Positions 34,899 to 47,480 of a stretch of DNA of 64,000 nt are shown here, piece by piece (position 1 is the first letter of the stretch; each line of letters starts with the position of its first letter). The stretch spans positions 567,565,152 to 567,629,151 of the forward strand of contig NC_081410.1 in NCBI RefSeq assembly GCF_030272615.1. Direction: 5' to 3'. The DNA is from Cryptomeria japonica. Lineage: Eukaryota; Streptophyta; Pinopsida; Cupressales; Cupressaceae. The notes beneath the pieces were generated by a model, which worked only from the letters and a program-made list of their open reading frames with translations, did no database searches and had not been told where the DNA came from. The position numbers were made by a program, and so were the translations under genes.

Positions 34899-34911
34899 AA
34901 AGAGGGGCAAA
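34899..34911 (+). other. polypurine tract of B
   Basis: AAAGAGGGGCAAA directly before the LTR TG at 34912. Confidence 0.8.
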
Positions 34912-36301
34912 TGTAATCACATAAATCTGTCCATTTTAATTAAATGAATATTTGTTATTTATTTGATTAAAAATCCGCTAGCCATCAGTTAATTAAATTA
35001 ATATTTAATTAATTCATCTTCAAACATTCTCCTATTAATTAAATAAATTATTCAATTTATTTTAATTCATTCATTCAACCAAATTCACAAATCAATTAAA
35101 TGAATAAATCATATTTATTTCATTTAATCAGCTTTTCCTCCTTTAAATAAATTAAATAAAATATTTATTTAAATCATTTATCCCCCCACTTGCATTTTCC
35201 TACAAATTGAAATAAATGAATTTTATTTTAATTAAAATCCTATTTTCCCTCACCCATCAAATCCACTTGCACTCCTAAGCCCCCTTCTAGATCCTTCTAA
35301 ACCCTTCCTAATTAGCCTAATCCATCCCCTAATTATTGTCACATTCTTAAGCAACTTGGAGTCACTTCTCAAAGACTTCAAAGTCTTTGAAAAATATTTA
35401 ATGCTTTGTGTGTTCAACAATCTAACCTCTAAAGTCTTCCAAAACCACTAATGGCTCTTACATGACCATTAATGGCTCTTACATAACCATTTATGGTTAA
35501 TTCAACTTGCACTCATGTGTCTCCTCAAGCATTTATTGCTTTGACCATGGTTATCCCTTTTGTCTTTGCACAAGAGTTTATCCATTCGATAAAAGATTTA
35601 TTCTTTGAATAAAGAATTTATTCACTCAACCCAACTTTGACCTTAACTCCCAAGTTAACTCTCAGGTCATGTCAAGCATTTAATGTTTATTCCCTCTCCT
35701 CTCAACCTGTCTCACATTAACACTTGTCATCCTGGGATTGGGTTGAAAGCCTTCACATGGATTGAATATCATTCAATCTTGACCCTTGTTGAGATTACTC
35801 AATCTCAACCATCCATTGCTCCATTTTTCCTATAAATAGAGTCCATTCCTTCATAATCCGGATCCTGAAAACTTGTATGCATCTAAGTTATAGAGAATTT
35901 TAGAGAGCATTTAGCATAAATCACTACTATCTTGTTATTTTAGCCTAAAATAAATCATTTTAGCATCATAGCATCCAATATTAGCTTTTATTCACATTTG
36001 CATAGCATTTTAGAGTACATTTCAATCTTGAACCTCCATAAGCATCCATAGTGCAGAAAGCTGCTGAGAGCTACACTAGTTTGGAACTTGGAGAGGAGAG
36101 GAACAAAGGAGAAGGAGCTAAGAGCATGTTAGGAGGCATTTGGAGAGGTCTCATTAATATTCTTTCATGTTTTTGGTGTCTCTTTTGATATGCCTGTTTA
36201 GATTAGTTTTTGGTTGATTAACATTAACGGTTTCTTGGTTTTTTGTGTGTTATTCCATCATAGGTTCTAGTCTAATCTTTCCCCCATTTCGCAGTGCATC
36301 A
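34912..36301 (+). repeat. LTR of array B, right copy (1390 bp)
   Basis: TG...CA, colinear with 896-2308 but 23 bp shorter. One loss of about 20 bp lies near 36150 (cf. 2140-2185). TATAAATA at 35831-35838. Unrelated AT-rich DNA follows from 36302, so this is the right end of the array. The next five bases, AAATA, are the expected target duplication. Confidence 0.9.
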
Positions 36302-38054
36302 AAATATGTAAATATCAAAGAGTATTATTTTTATCTTTTATTAATTTATATGAAAAATAATAGTTATCAAATTTCTAACATATTTTATTAAAATAAATTA
36401 AAAATTAAAACTCTTAATATAAATAAATAACACATAAACAAATTATATATATTTAATTATAATGTTTAAAAATTATAATAATATAATAAAATACATCTAT
36501 CGTAAATCATTGAAGAAATAATTTATTTTCACAAAAAATCATACTATTAATGAAATTATATATGTAGAAAATAATGTATCAAGCTTGTAAATGAAAAATA
36601 TCTTTAAAATGTCTATCTAAAAATCACTAAACGTGAAAATAAATCTTTTTTATGCATTTTAATAGATGTATTTATTTACATAAGAATTATTTTAATTTTT
36701 TTTTTTGATTGGTAATCACTTTTAACTGGAGCTATGAACTAGTGAGGACCACATTATTGGGGACTCCCTCCCCATGAATACATGTATTAACACCTTGAAG
36801 ACTAGGTCTGCCGTCAACACACTTTGTCTCTCCTTATCACTCCATCCACCTTATCGCTCCATTGCTCAGTCTCCTTATCACTCTAATTGCTCCTTATCTC
36901 TCCAAAGTCTGCTCACGCCACCCTTATCACTCCAAAGCACCGAGCAAAACAATTCCTTATCACTCCACTCCATATTCTTCCTGCCCTTATCACTCCACGC
37001 AACAACTTCATACTTCTAGGATCTCTATCTACACGGGGTCTGAGCATTGTTAGTTGGCAAGGCACAAGGAAGTGAAGTGGGACCACCGATGAATGGGGGG
37101 AAACATCCGCCAATGACCAATTGACCTCAGCTTGCGGAGTATATGGCGTGAACACCATCATGAATGGAAAGGACCGTGCTGTTAGTTAGGGCATACAACT
37201 CGTCCATCGCAAATTTTTGACTTGCAAACACCGGACGAAGAGGCAAGTTCGACTTGGCATATGAAAATACCAAGATTAAAACCAAGAACGTGGTATCAAC
37301 TTTTAAAAATTACTTTATAATTAATTAATTTATTACAGAGTTATTTTAATTTCTTTTAAAATATATATTAGCATCTCAAATAATCAAAAAATATATCTTA
37401 CCATTTATTTATAAAGTATCTATACAATATATTTTGACCATATAAATTTATATAAATTTAAAATAAAAAATTTAATATGCACAAATTTTATATATATCTA
37501 TATAATTTAAATATAATAAATTATTATTATTATTTTAAATATTATAAGATAAAGGTTAAATAATATGTTCTTAAATCTTGACAATGACTATTCTCCATAT
37601 AAAATAATACCAATAATAAATATAAATTTATTCTCCATACAAAATAATACCAATAATAAATACAAATTTATATAACACAATTATATTTCAGCTTTTTTTT
37701 TTTTTTGAATTTTTAGACCATTAAAAATGCAAAGTAAGAGTTTCTATCGAAATGAAGTCGAAAGAAAAACCGTGGGATAAAGACAATTTTATGAACATTG
37801 AAGTGAAGTTGTTCTGAATCATTCATCATATACTCTATTAAAATAAGCGCTCTACTATATTGGTTGAGTTTATTGATTGATTGATCGATTCATTTGCATC
37901 TTTGGGTTTATATTTGTATTGTATGTGGAGTCAAGCCAGAGGTAAGAGAGGTGTAAGTGAGGTTTAGTTATATGGCAATAAAGAAGCAGAGCTCGCTAGG
38001 TGGATCGAATGGATAAGGGGTTTGCTTGTTGTTTTATATGATATTATTTTTCAG
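36302..38054. other. AT-rich flank without a recognisable gene
   Basis: 36302-36700 and 37300-37760 are very AT-rich with no coding signal. 36710-37290 is less AT-rich, begins TTGATTGGTAATCACTTTTAACTGG, and may be an unclassified repeat. It contains the CTTATCACTCC cluster. Short ORFs here are composed of that motif and are not credible genes. Confidence 0.6.
36833..36997 (+). repeat. CTTATCACTCC motif cluster
   Basis: Seven CTTATCACTCC-like words start at 36833, 36850, 36874, 36893, 36923, 36956 and 36986, with intervals of 17-33 nt. Sequences between them are unrelated. Unlike the Tat clusters the spacing is irregular. Confidence 0.65.
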
Positions 38055-38189
38055 AGAATTTTGGCATGCCACCTTAAAAACCCTTTGCAATTACCACCTA
38101 TGAATGGTTTAACATGCATTCTAACTGGTGCTACAAGTGGAATAGGTTAAGAAATGGCAAAGTAAGTTATACCACTTTTATGTGCAGTA

Positions 38190-38231
<42 letters not shown>

Positions 38232-38476
38232 ATATATATATATATATATATATATTTAATTAGGTCCATGTACCTAAAAGAAAGCACACACCATGGTCAG
38301 AATCTAACACTTTTTTGGGTTTTATTGTTGTTATGGTGAAATGTTGTTGTTATAGGCAACTGGTAGAAGCAGGGGCACATGTTGTAATGGCATGCAAGAA
38401 TACTAAGGCTACATATGATTTGATACAAAAATGGCAGAGGAACTGGGGTGGGATAGGAGGTCCTCTTGATATAGAA
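38055..38476 (+). pseudogene. FEY-like short-chain dehydrogenase fragment (two exons)
   Basis: The exon at 38055-38161 follows a TTTTTCAG acceptor and encodes PLQLPPMNGLTC, then TGATSGIG, the TGxxxGIG dinucleotide-binding motif of short-chain dehydrogenases. A TAA at 38148-38150 follows at once, where the family has Arg. It ends at a GTAAGT donor (38162). The second exon (38356-38476) begins after TTATAG and encodes QLVEAGAHVVMAC, NTKA and LIQKWQ, ending at GTGTGT. Phase is kept across the intron. Motifs and exon junction match plant FEY (FOREVER YOUNG) oxidoreductases. The rest of the Rossmann fold, the YxxxK site and the C-terminus are not in the following kilobase. The stop and missing 3' exons make this a pseudogene, although more exons could lie across later insertions. 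Confidence 0.8.
38192..38256. repeat. TA microsatellite in the FEY-like intron
   Basis: About 32 TA units interrupted once by TC (CTATATAT at 38230), in the intron 38162-38355. Confidence 0.9.
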
Positions 38477-39531
38477 GTGTGTATACTTTTCCCTTGTAGA
38501 TTTTCAAAGTTGGCTCTTTTTTTGGTTTGGATATCATGTTTTCAGTGAGAAGATTTGGGTTGGAATGATGGTTCCTCCCGATTAAAGAATTCAATTGGTG
38601 GAAAATATTCTTTTCACAATTTCCCAACATGATGTAAAAACAACATAACCATATTTTTCAAAAGCTTCATCTCTCATTCAATGGTCTGATCTGTTAAAAC
38701 ATCATTTTCTTACGTTTTAACATGAGGAAAGTTTCCAATATACCATTTTGGACATACGAGACCGGTTACTTCCTTTTTGTCCTCCCCTTCCTCGAAAACC
38801 ATTGTGATCCTTTTAAAGCATCAGTTAATAATTTCGAGCGGATCCAAATTCTTTAGATGCCTTAACCTTCTCACTTGTCTGTTGGGGCTAGTGGCCACCT
38901 TACTCGGTAAGAGAGTTTTGAACTCGGCTCATGCTCTTATGAGTATTCACCATTACCAATGCATTGAAAACCCTTGGCCATGATGACTTGCACTAGGTCA
39001 AAGAGTTCCCTTTTATCAACTAAGCTGTTTTTTCTGTTGGGATAGTATATTGAGCATGATAGTCCATTTCTTGTCCAATCACATACTCAATTAGAATTTT
39101 GATGGAGATATTTCAGGGGTCTCGCTTGATTGGAAAGTGACCAATGACCCGCTGTGCACTCCACAATGCTATTAGGGTCAATAAACAACAAACTAACATT
39201 TAGATTAGTAGCTATGATATTCTACTAAAGGCATGAAAGGGTCATCTGCCCACAAATATCAGTTTCACATTGGAGCTTACTAGGATCATGACAAGGTGTT
39301 TACAAAACCAAATGTGGGTATGGTAGCATAGTAGATTGATCTAAGGAATAGATCTAATTATAGCTAAATTAGTCACTTAAATAACTAGCAAAATTTTACG
39401 AAGGGGATTTATCAACAATCTAATATATGAGGTGAAGTGGTAGCATTACCACTATGCATAACAACGTAAGGAAGCAAGAATAAGCTTCATAAGATTGTTT
39501 AATAGAGTAGTACAATAAAACTGTGACATCC
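38477..39531. other. no recognisable gene
   Basis: About 1 kb of mixed sequence after the FEY-like exon. I looked for later dehydrogenase exons (NAG, YxxxK) and saw none. Short ORFs at 38777-38983 and elsewhere match nothing I know. Confidence 0.5.
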
Positions 39532-41068
39532 CCTTTTTGTTGACATCAGATATTCAATGGGATTGGCCTATTATTGACCTTCATAGGTTGATAAGATTAA
39601 ATAGAGGGTCATTGAGGGACGCAACTTCTCCAGTGGTTAGAGTTTTGTAGGTTTGGATTTCGTTCAGCTTCATTTGGACTTCGTATGCATTACTTACTAT
39701 TTATAGTAAGTCAGAGATGTTAGAGATGGACCCCTGCTATTTTTAGTAAAGGGGTATGGTCATATGCAGCTTCATCATGTCAGCTCCCAGTTCAAACGAC
39801 ATTAAAAAAGGATGAGTAATAATGGAGATATTAATGTTTATTTAAATTAAATAAACATTAATGGTTTTGAGCTTGTATTATTAAGTTATAATATAAACTT
39901 TATATTATAACTTAAGTGAGGGTCAAGGTATCATAAGTTGGGGCCATTTATATTATTTTATTAGGCTCTTATATCAAGTGATTATTAAATGACTTTGTGC
40001 ACATTTAATATTAAATGTCATTTAATAATCATAAATGCCTAATAAGAGAGAAATCGAGCTCTATGAGAGGATATAAAAGGTTTAATTGAAGGAAGAGCTC
40101 ATTATTGATTGATGATTGCTTTTTGACAATTGGAGAAATTTGTGAGAAGAGGAAACCAGGGTTTCATCTTCAGACTTTGAGGAGCAAAAATTCTTCAAAG
40201 TTAGGGCATCTGAGGTCCTGCAATAATCACTGATATTTGCCTTTGGGAGTGACTTAATTCTGAGTCACTAATTGAGCAAATTGGAGAAGAATTGAAGGAA
40301 TTTTTGGTGTTGAATGATTGTTTACATCTACAGATCAATTTGTCTGATTTGAGAGGGATTTTATCACCATTCACAACTACCAATACTAGAGTCGTATCAT
40401 TGCCAACAACAGGTCTGTAATTTCCCAGCCATTAATGCAGGCCGTACAACCTATGGGAGCTGCGATTTGGTCTAAAGGCTGCAATAAATTTTGAGAATAT
40501 TGGAGAAGCATTGCAAGGATACTAGGGGTTAAAAATGCAGAAGTTAGAGGGCATTTGATAACCAAATTCAGTGTTGGCACACTTCCCAAGGCAGGTCATA
40601 CACTTTCAGCTACAACAGATTTGCAAACTAGTCAAATTAGTCTTTATGATGTGCAATCGGGTATGATATGTATAATCAGTTCTGCAATTTGCTATGTAGT
40701 AACAATTTAATTTACAAGCTAAGTGTTTGTCAAAATGCTCCCCAGCTAGAAATGATTATTTTTCATTCTAAGTTTGCATGCCAAGTGTTTGTGAAAAATG
40801 CCTCTTGGTTGTAGGTACACATTTCTCATTTGAAAACCATATATATGCATTGGAAAGATAAAAAAGAAGTTGCATTTGCCACTTGTTCTTTGCTTAGTCA
40901 TTGTAGAGTTATTTTGCAAGCCTTTAGATCATATTCGATGCCTTTTTAAGCAAACAAATCAGACTGAAAACTCAGATCACCGTGCATAGAGGTTGTGCGA
41001 CAACTGTTTGACAAAATTCCTAAGTGTCTAAAGCTGGAAACTTGTCAGAACCAACAAGGATTTCTACA
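39532..41068 (+). repeat. possible solo LTR
   Basis: Begins TGTGACATCCCC, like LTR C (TGTAATGTCCCC), and could end ...GATTTCTACA at 41068, giving 1537 bp. It is bounded by AAAAC on both sides (39527-39531, 41069-41073). A promoter-like GATATAAAAGG lies near 40071. AAAAC is simple enough to match by chance, so the right end is uncertain. Confidence 0.4.
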
Positions 41069-41212
41069 AAAACCCTAGATATAATGATCAATACATTGTA
41101 TCATGTGAAAGGTACATGCAATATATACCATCATAATATAATGTTTGTAGCCAAGGGATTAATAAATTATTGATTCCGATCGTTACTTGGTTGGCAACCA
41201 AAACATGTGCTT

Positions 41213-41732
41213 TTGTACTTGAAGGGCACAATTTATGATGGGTTGAAGTAGGTTGGAGATGAAGAGTTAGTGTTGCATGTCTTTGTAGATTTAGACTGGA
41301 CAAGTGATGCTAGTGCAAGGAAGAGCACTTCAGATTTTTATTTCAGCTTGCGGTTAGGAACAATACCCTAGTTAGGCAGGGAATAGGCATCGCTAGCATT
41401 AAGTTTATTTGAAGCAAAGTACATAGCAGATTCTTTGCTAGTTGTGAAACTATTTGGCTTCTCAAGTTGATAGCAGAACTTACTGATCAAATTTTGGAGC
41501 TATCAATAATGTATCGCGACAAAAAGAGTTTCATCAAGCTCTTTAAAAATATAGGGTTTTATGATTGCTTCGAGCATATTGATATTTGCTATCATTTTCA
41601 TAGAGACAAATTCAAAAGGGAACAATGATTCTTCAGAATTTTCCTTAAGATGTGCAGGTTATAGACATTTTAACAAAGCCTCCATTGAAAGGGAAGTTTA
41701 AACTATTGAATAAAGTTGGGGTTTATGGAAAA
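41213..41732 (+). pseudogene. Ty1/copia RNase H remnant
   Basis: Degraded 3' end of a copia pol. Readable in order: LYLKGT, then HVFVDLDWTSD and ARKSTSDF (the copia RNase H DADWA...RKSTS signature), ALSLFEAKYIA (family ALSSTEAEYIA), then in other frames HFHRDKF and TKPPLKGKF. Several stops and frameshifts. No LTR for it identified. Confidence 0.75.
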
Positions 41733-41827
41733 AACCTTCCTCACAAAAATGGATTCTTAGATTTTGTAGGGGTCACTCAGAAGGCGTTCTAGTGGCACAT
41801 AAGTTAGGAGAAATCAGACCTTAATGT

Positions 41828-42409
41828 TGTGATGCAGGGGCATCCACATGGAGGGGACCCCATGTGCAAATTTAAATTTTTTGACTCAAGCTTTACACAT
41901 TTAAATGTTTATGGTGGAAGAGTGGAGTCCCGTAAAGGCTCCAATTTTAACAAATTTGTAATTGGTTCTAAATGTAATGTATGAGTGAGGGGTTGGCATT
42001 TAATTACCTTTTTTGGGTGCCTTCTTTAGGCTGTGTGTAGCTTTTAGGGAGCAGGGTGTTTTTGTTTTATTTATGTTTTTAGGGGTGGAGAGTTTAACCT
42101 GTTAGTTGCAAGTGTAGCTTTAGGATTAGTTTTTGAAAGAAGGATTTTGAGAAGCCATCATACGTTGGTAAAAACACCATTGTTGCAGGTCTGTGAGAGA
42201 CCAAATTAGATGAAAATGCTGTAAAGTGAAGCCAATAGGTTCACTATTTTGTAGGGCAGATTTGTTTTGAGTTTCAATAAGATTTTTTTGAAGTTTGTGC
42301 ATCAGTTCGCTGTCCATTTTCTTCTATTTTTCCATTATACATTTCAGATTTGTATTTGTGTTTTAAGTGCTTGTTATGGTAGGTCTATGTGGGTATTCAA
42401 CCCTTTGCA
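41828..42409 (+). repeat. 5' LTR of element D (about 582 bp)
   Basis: TGTGATGCAGGGG... to ...CCCTTTGCA, four bases before a TGGTATCAAAGC primer site. The start is less certain than the end because the 3' LTR is not in the window. Confidence 0.55.
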
Positions 42410-42413
42410 TTAG

Positions 42414-42425
42414 TGGTATCAAAGC
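42414..42425 (+). other. primer-binding site of D, initiator tRNA-Met type
   Basis: TGGTATCAAAGC, one mismatch from the common plant TGGTATCAGAGC. Confidence 0.7.
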
Positions 42426-42505
42426 TAGAAGATTTTGAGTGTGCAGGAAAATTCGTCGGAGGGAGGTAGTTTGCCCCAATATCGAGCTTGTGGGTATATT
42501 GAAAG

Positions 42506-43952
42506 ATGTATGGAAGAGGAGCTCTATGTGGTTGGGGTAGAGTTGGAGTTAGAATTGAAGGAAGAAATCTTCCAGATGTTGTCTGTATTGATGATTTCAT
42601 AGCCTTGAGTAGGCAAGTTGAGGTCATTCAGGAAGAGATTAGAAGAAGGTTTCCTTGCAAGAGGGCACCCAAGAGTGATGATGATGAGAGTGAATCAACT
42701 TCAGAAGAAGAAGCAGTCGCTGAAGATGAAGTTGTAAGAGAAGCCATAAATGATCCTCTTGTCAGAGCATTGACAAGGATTAGGACAAGATTGAAGTTCC
42801 TTTCTTCAATGGGAACTTGGATCCATAAGAATTAATCAACTGGACATATGATATGGAAGAGTAGTTCGAGTTTGAAGAAATATAAGATCTAGACAAAGTG
42901 AGGTTTGCTAAAACCAAACTAAAAGGACATGCTAAAATCTAGTGGAAAGAAGTCCAGATTGCAAGAGGGAGAAGAGGAAAAAATAAAATTTACAAGTGGG
43001 ATAAGATGGTTGAAAAGATGAAGAGACAATTAATTATGAGTTGGATTTGTTTAAAAGAATGCAGAGCTTGAAACAAAGGAGTAAAACAATGAGAGAATAC
43101 AAAGAAGAATTCCACAAGATCATGATCAGAACAAACCATTCTGAAGTTGATAAGGAGAAGATAGCTTGTTACATCAATGGGTTAAGACCAAGTATTTAGG
43201 AAGAATTGGGTTTAATAAGAATCTATACTATGGAGGATGCATTCCAATTTTCTTTAAAATTTGAAGAAAAGTTGAACAAAAGATTTGAAAGTAAATAAAA
43301 TGGAAGAGGCCGAGGTGGAAAGACAGTTGGAAGAACCTACAAAGGTGATGAAAGATATCATAAAAATCAGAAATTTGAAGACCAAGGCAGCAGAAAGAGT
43401 TGGAAGAATGATGACTCTTATGGCACAAAAGACCAAAGTTGAAGAGGCAAAGAAAGATCGGGTAGAGGCTTTGAAAGAGGAACTTTCAAAGGAACCTGTT
43501 ACAAGTGTGGTGAAGAAAGTCACAAGGCCTATGAATGCGCTCATGAAGGGGAAAAACCAAGAAAAAGAACCAAAAATAAGTATAGAGCAGTGAACATCAA
43601 TGAAGAAGAAGTCCAATCATCACAGTCAAATGAAGCTGGGAGAGGAGAAGTCCTAGTAACAAGAAGAGCCTTGATAAATGTAGACAATGAACCTAATAAG
43701 TGAAAGAAGTTGTTCAAAACAAGGTGCAAGTGTGAAGGAAAAGTTTGTGATGTCATCATTGATAGCGGGAGAATAGATAACCATGTGTCTAAATAAATGG
43801 TAAGTTGAAGCTTGATAGGAAGAATCACTCGAATCTATATAGGATAGCATGGGTGCAAAATGATAAGAATTTTTTTTAAATGAACAATGTTTAGTTAAGT
43901 TTAAGATAGGTGGATATTATGATGAAATTTTATGTGACATAATTATCATGGA
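42506..43952 (+). pseudogene. gag and protease remnant of D
   Basis: Opens with a 109-codon frame (MYGRGALCGWGR, acidic stretch DDDESESTSEEEA), then a degraded gag core (MREYKEEFHKI, ERIA-like CYINGLRP). A zinc knuckle C-x2-C-x4-H-x4-C is at 43497-43538 (CYKCGEESHKAYEC). Protease VIIDSGRIDNHV has its Asp at 43761-43763. Then come IAWVQN-type and DIIIMDV-type sequence, cut at 43953 by a solo LTR. Many stops. Confidence 0.75.
43948..43952. repeat. target-site duplication of the solo LTR (left)
   Basis: ATGGA, repeated at 44888-44892. Confidence 0.85.
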
Positions 43953-44887
43953 TGTTGACAATTGACACTCTATTGGTTGGTTTCACTGTGTTGTCATTGA
44001 TAGAAACATGATTTTGTGTTCCGGCTTCTATGGTGTACCAGCAAACACTTCACAGATTCTACACCGGCACCGGTAGGTCAGAAAGATTTCTTTGGTCACC
44101 GGCAATGCAGGCCGACATGGTATAGTAAAGTTTATTGATATTGAAGGTCGACTTATCTTAGATCCGACATCGGCAATTTGTTTTAATGTTTATACATTTA
44201 TGTTATCTGGCCGAGATGTAATTTGATATTGTATATATCTTTGTAAGCCAACATAAGGCATAAAAGTTGTATAGGGTATATAGGGTAGTTTGATTAGATC
44301 ATTTTGATATATAGAGAGATAGACATGAGATAGGAGATTATGATGATGTGAATGTAATATTATGCGAAATTATTCAGAGAGACTATGTATGTGAGGAATT
44401 TATTATAAGGGTTATTTTGGTAAGGGGTTTAGGGTTTCAAACTGAAACAAATAGAGCTTAAACCGGAACTGTATTCTGGCATAGAAGATGTTATCTTAAC
44501 AGTTCACACTTCTCCAAATTGTTGTCTGGAATGTTATGTAGTCAGTGAGGCTCCTATTATGATTGAGAAGTGTGCTCTAGACTGTAAGACTTCCTGCAAG
44601 TGGAGGCCCCTCATATTTTGTAATATCTCTTCATATGGTCAGTGGATTGATATTGTGGGTCACAAATCCCATCATGGTTTTTCCTCTTTGAGGTTTTCCA
44701 CATATAAATCTTTGTGTTATGATTCTCATTTATGAGATTGGCTTATTAGTTGCTTTACTTCTTTCAATTTTGTTTATACTGGTATACTGCTTGGTGTATG
44801 AATGTTTTATTAAGGCTAAAATCTACTATTCCGGTATAACACTGATTCACCCCCCCCCCCCCCCTTTAGTGTTATTGGTTTCCAACA
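43953..44887 (+). repeat. solo LTR, probably Ty1/copia (935 bp)
   Basis: TGTTGACAATTGACAC... to ...TTGGTTTCCAACA, with TGTTG/CAACA ends and ATGGA on both sides. It ends in a C-run, CTTTAGTGTTATTGGTTTCCAACA layout familiar from plant copia LTRs. It contains 15 consecutive C (44850-44864). No internal region, so it formed by LTR-LTR recombination. D's protease frame continues on the other side (DACHMLLERPW). Confidence 0.85.
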
Positions 44888-44892
44888 ATGGA
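44888..44892. repeat. target-site duplication of the solo LTR (right)
   Basis: ATGGA, matching 43948-43952. Confidence 0.85.
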
Positions 44893-46370
44893 TGCATGCC
44901 ATATGTTATTAGAAAGGCCTTGGGAATTTGATAGGAAAGCCATGCATGATGTTACATCCCATTTGTGCCCTAGTTGTTTTTATGCTACATTAAGCCATGT
45001 TGATTGTGCCCTAGTTTTTTTATGCGATATTTACGCAATGTTAATTGTGCCCTAGATGTTTGTTATAACTGAGTGATGATACCCTAGATGGTATTTGTGC
45101 TCAATACAATGAAATGAAGACACAACTTTTAAATTGATGTTTTGCTATTTAACATGATGACATTTAAGATGTTTTACTTTTGTTGATAATATTTTTGAAA
45201 TGTTAGAGTTATGACAAGATTTCAGGCTAATTGTTTGAACTATCCAAGTGTATGCAGGAGTTCGTCGTCCTCCGAGAAGGGAGGGGAAGTATCATCAGGT
45301 CAGAGGTAAATGAAAGAGAACTCATGCCATCTGGAAAGCCTAACCGTAAGTTGAGATAGGTCATCTCATATTGACCATATCTTTCGTTAGCTTGTCACGT
45401 CAGGTAACCCTGATTTGGACTATATAGGGGTTTTAGGGTTTCACGACTCTTAAGTCATAGAATAGTAATTCAAGTTAGTTTGCTATTATTTTTCACTTAT
45501 CTATTATTATTATTTCGTAATAATTAAATTAAAAATTGCATTGGCTCAGGTTTAATAAACATAAATATATAAATATATATATCATATGTGAATACATGTA
45601 TATGTAGATAATCAGTACCATGTTCAATATGTTTGTATACGTGCTCCCATAAACATGTATACATAGGATATATAATTTCATATATATAAATATATGAATA
45701 TATTATATTATTGTTCTTTCAACGTAAGGTCCACTTGTTCAATGCATTAGCCAATTCTATTATGACTATTTTAATGATATTTAATATATAAAAGGGGGCT
45801 TTACTATTTGTATTAAGTTTATCTTAAATCATTCTTAAGCTACTAAAGCATATAGTGGCACAAAGAAAAGGTATCAAATTAAAACACCAATCCTATCCTT
45901 AACACAAAGCGTATTAACCAATGCTTATCTCGATGTCATATTAATATCCTCATCAGGCATAATATAACTGAACCCTTGGCATATATTTAATCAATATTGA
46001 GATTCATTTAAAAGTGGAATGAATAAAATCAAATAGAAAGTAATCTATTCATCTAGAAGCAAAGAGGAGAGCCAAGGTTTTTGGCGTGAACATTCATTCT
46101 TCTCCAAGAAGAAACATGCACGAGATGGGTGTGATGAATGGGAATGAAATTCTGATGAATTCAAGAGGAATTAGGGTAAAGGAAAAGACTATCCGATATG
46201 AAAAAAAAGAGGTTTTTATAGGCATTCTATTTTGAGGTGGGGATACATATTATTCACGGGAGTTTTGGTTTTGGGAAATATTAGAAGCTCTGCAAATATC
46301 GTCGTTCTTCTTCAAGCTATATGGCTACTATTCTAGAACTCATAGAAGCTCAAAAAGACTAGAATTTAAC

Positions 46371-46375
46371 TCAGC
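46371..46375. repeat. target-site duplication of element C (left)
   Basis: TCAGC, repeated at 53077-53081. Confidence 0.9.
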
Positions 46376-47306
46376 TGTAATGTCCCCATTCTTTTGACAG
46401 GCCATTGACAGTCAAATTCTAGCCACTCTGATCCCCTAGGTTAGAATTAATCAATTAATAAAGGGGATAAATAAATAATTAATGACTTACCCCAAAAATC
46501 TAATGATTGGAGATCAAAAATTATGACTCATCAATATAACTTAAGTTGGCGCCATTTTAAGTTATTAAGTTGTTTCACCTAGGCGATTATTATGGGGGTC
46601 AATTTAATAATTTACGCAACATTGGATATTCTGCCTAAGTATTTTAAGGAGGTTTCTAGATGGATTGATGCCTTTTGCTGAAGCTATTATTTAAGGAGAG
46701 GTCGATGTTTAAGAGGATCATTATGTTTGTCTTCTCTTGTTGAATTATGAGCTCTGCAACTCAACATAAGTATAGGACGAAAACCTTGTCCCAACAGTTC
46801 TAGACGTAGCCCCAAGTCTGCAACAACATCCTACTCTAGTTGGAAGTAGTAATTTCATCAAAATACCTATCGCTAGAACTATTGGTGGTCTTTCTAGCAA
46901 TCTGGGCGAGTTTATTTCAGTCTGAAGCAGTTTGTGGGTACAATGATCTGCATTTGATATAGAGCCTTTCCACCAACCAGAAACCAGAGTACATATCGCA
47001 GCTCCTTGCGGGTTTTGGACGCCAAAAGCTTCCAGTTTATGGTCTACTGCACATCTAAGATTAATCCTTTGACAACAAATCGAGCTTATTGATTGGTATG
47101 TGTGATCTATAAATTTGATTATTGAAAAAATCAATCCATGAATAATATTTCTAGAAATTCAATATAAAAAACTTGTTATCCAATGCCTAGTTTTTTTTAA
47201 TAGTTTGGAGTCGAAATTTAAATAATTGTTGTTGTTATCAATTTCTTTAAAATAAATAAACGTATATTGTATTAAGTTTCAAAAGGGCATAGTAGAGAAT
47301 ATTTCA
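46376..47306 (+). repeat. 5' LTR of element C (931 bp)
   Basis: TGTAATGTCCCC... to ...GAATATTTCA, followed by G and the primer site. Confidence 0.9.
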
Positions 47307-47307
47307 G

Positions 47308-47320
47308 TGGTATCAGAGCC
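47308..47320 (+). other. primer-binding site of C, initiator tRNA-Met
   Basis: TGGTATCAGAGCC, the standard plant initiator tRNA-Met complement. Confidence 0.88.
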
Positions 47321-47480
47321 TCCTTTCCTTCCAAGCTATGTGGGTTAATCATTTGCACGTCAGTTTCTTGGTGAATTTGGTGGTTGCATGTCAGAATAAA
47401 GAAATTCTATGCACAGATTTAATACCAGAAGTAGGTTTGAGCATCAGGAGGAATCATAAATCAGAATAGCTGAAGGTAAA

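Larger units (their letters stand above)
20269..34911 (+). mobile_element. array B internal region, continued after element A
   Basis: A degenerate relative of A in the same order: ORF1 remnant (20385-20768), broken gag-pol (21725-29020), 3' untranslated sequence, an antisense PMD pseudogene (31704-33790), an AGCGCT-like cluster (34045-34347), a hairpin and a polypurine tract. With 2309-4078 it makes one internal region of about 16.4 kb between the LTRs at 896-2308 and 34912-36301. Confidence 0.88.

Noticed and set aside
38055-38630. Functional dehydrogenase gene
   Set aside because: In-frame TAA after the cofactor motif and no catalytic YxxxK exon within reach.
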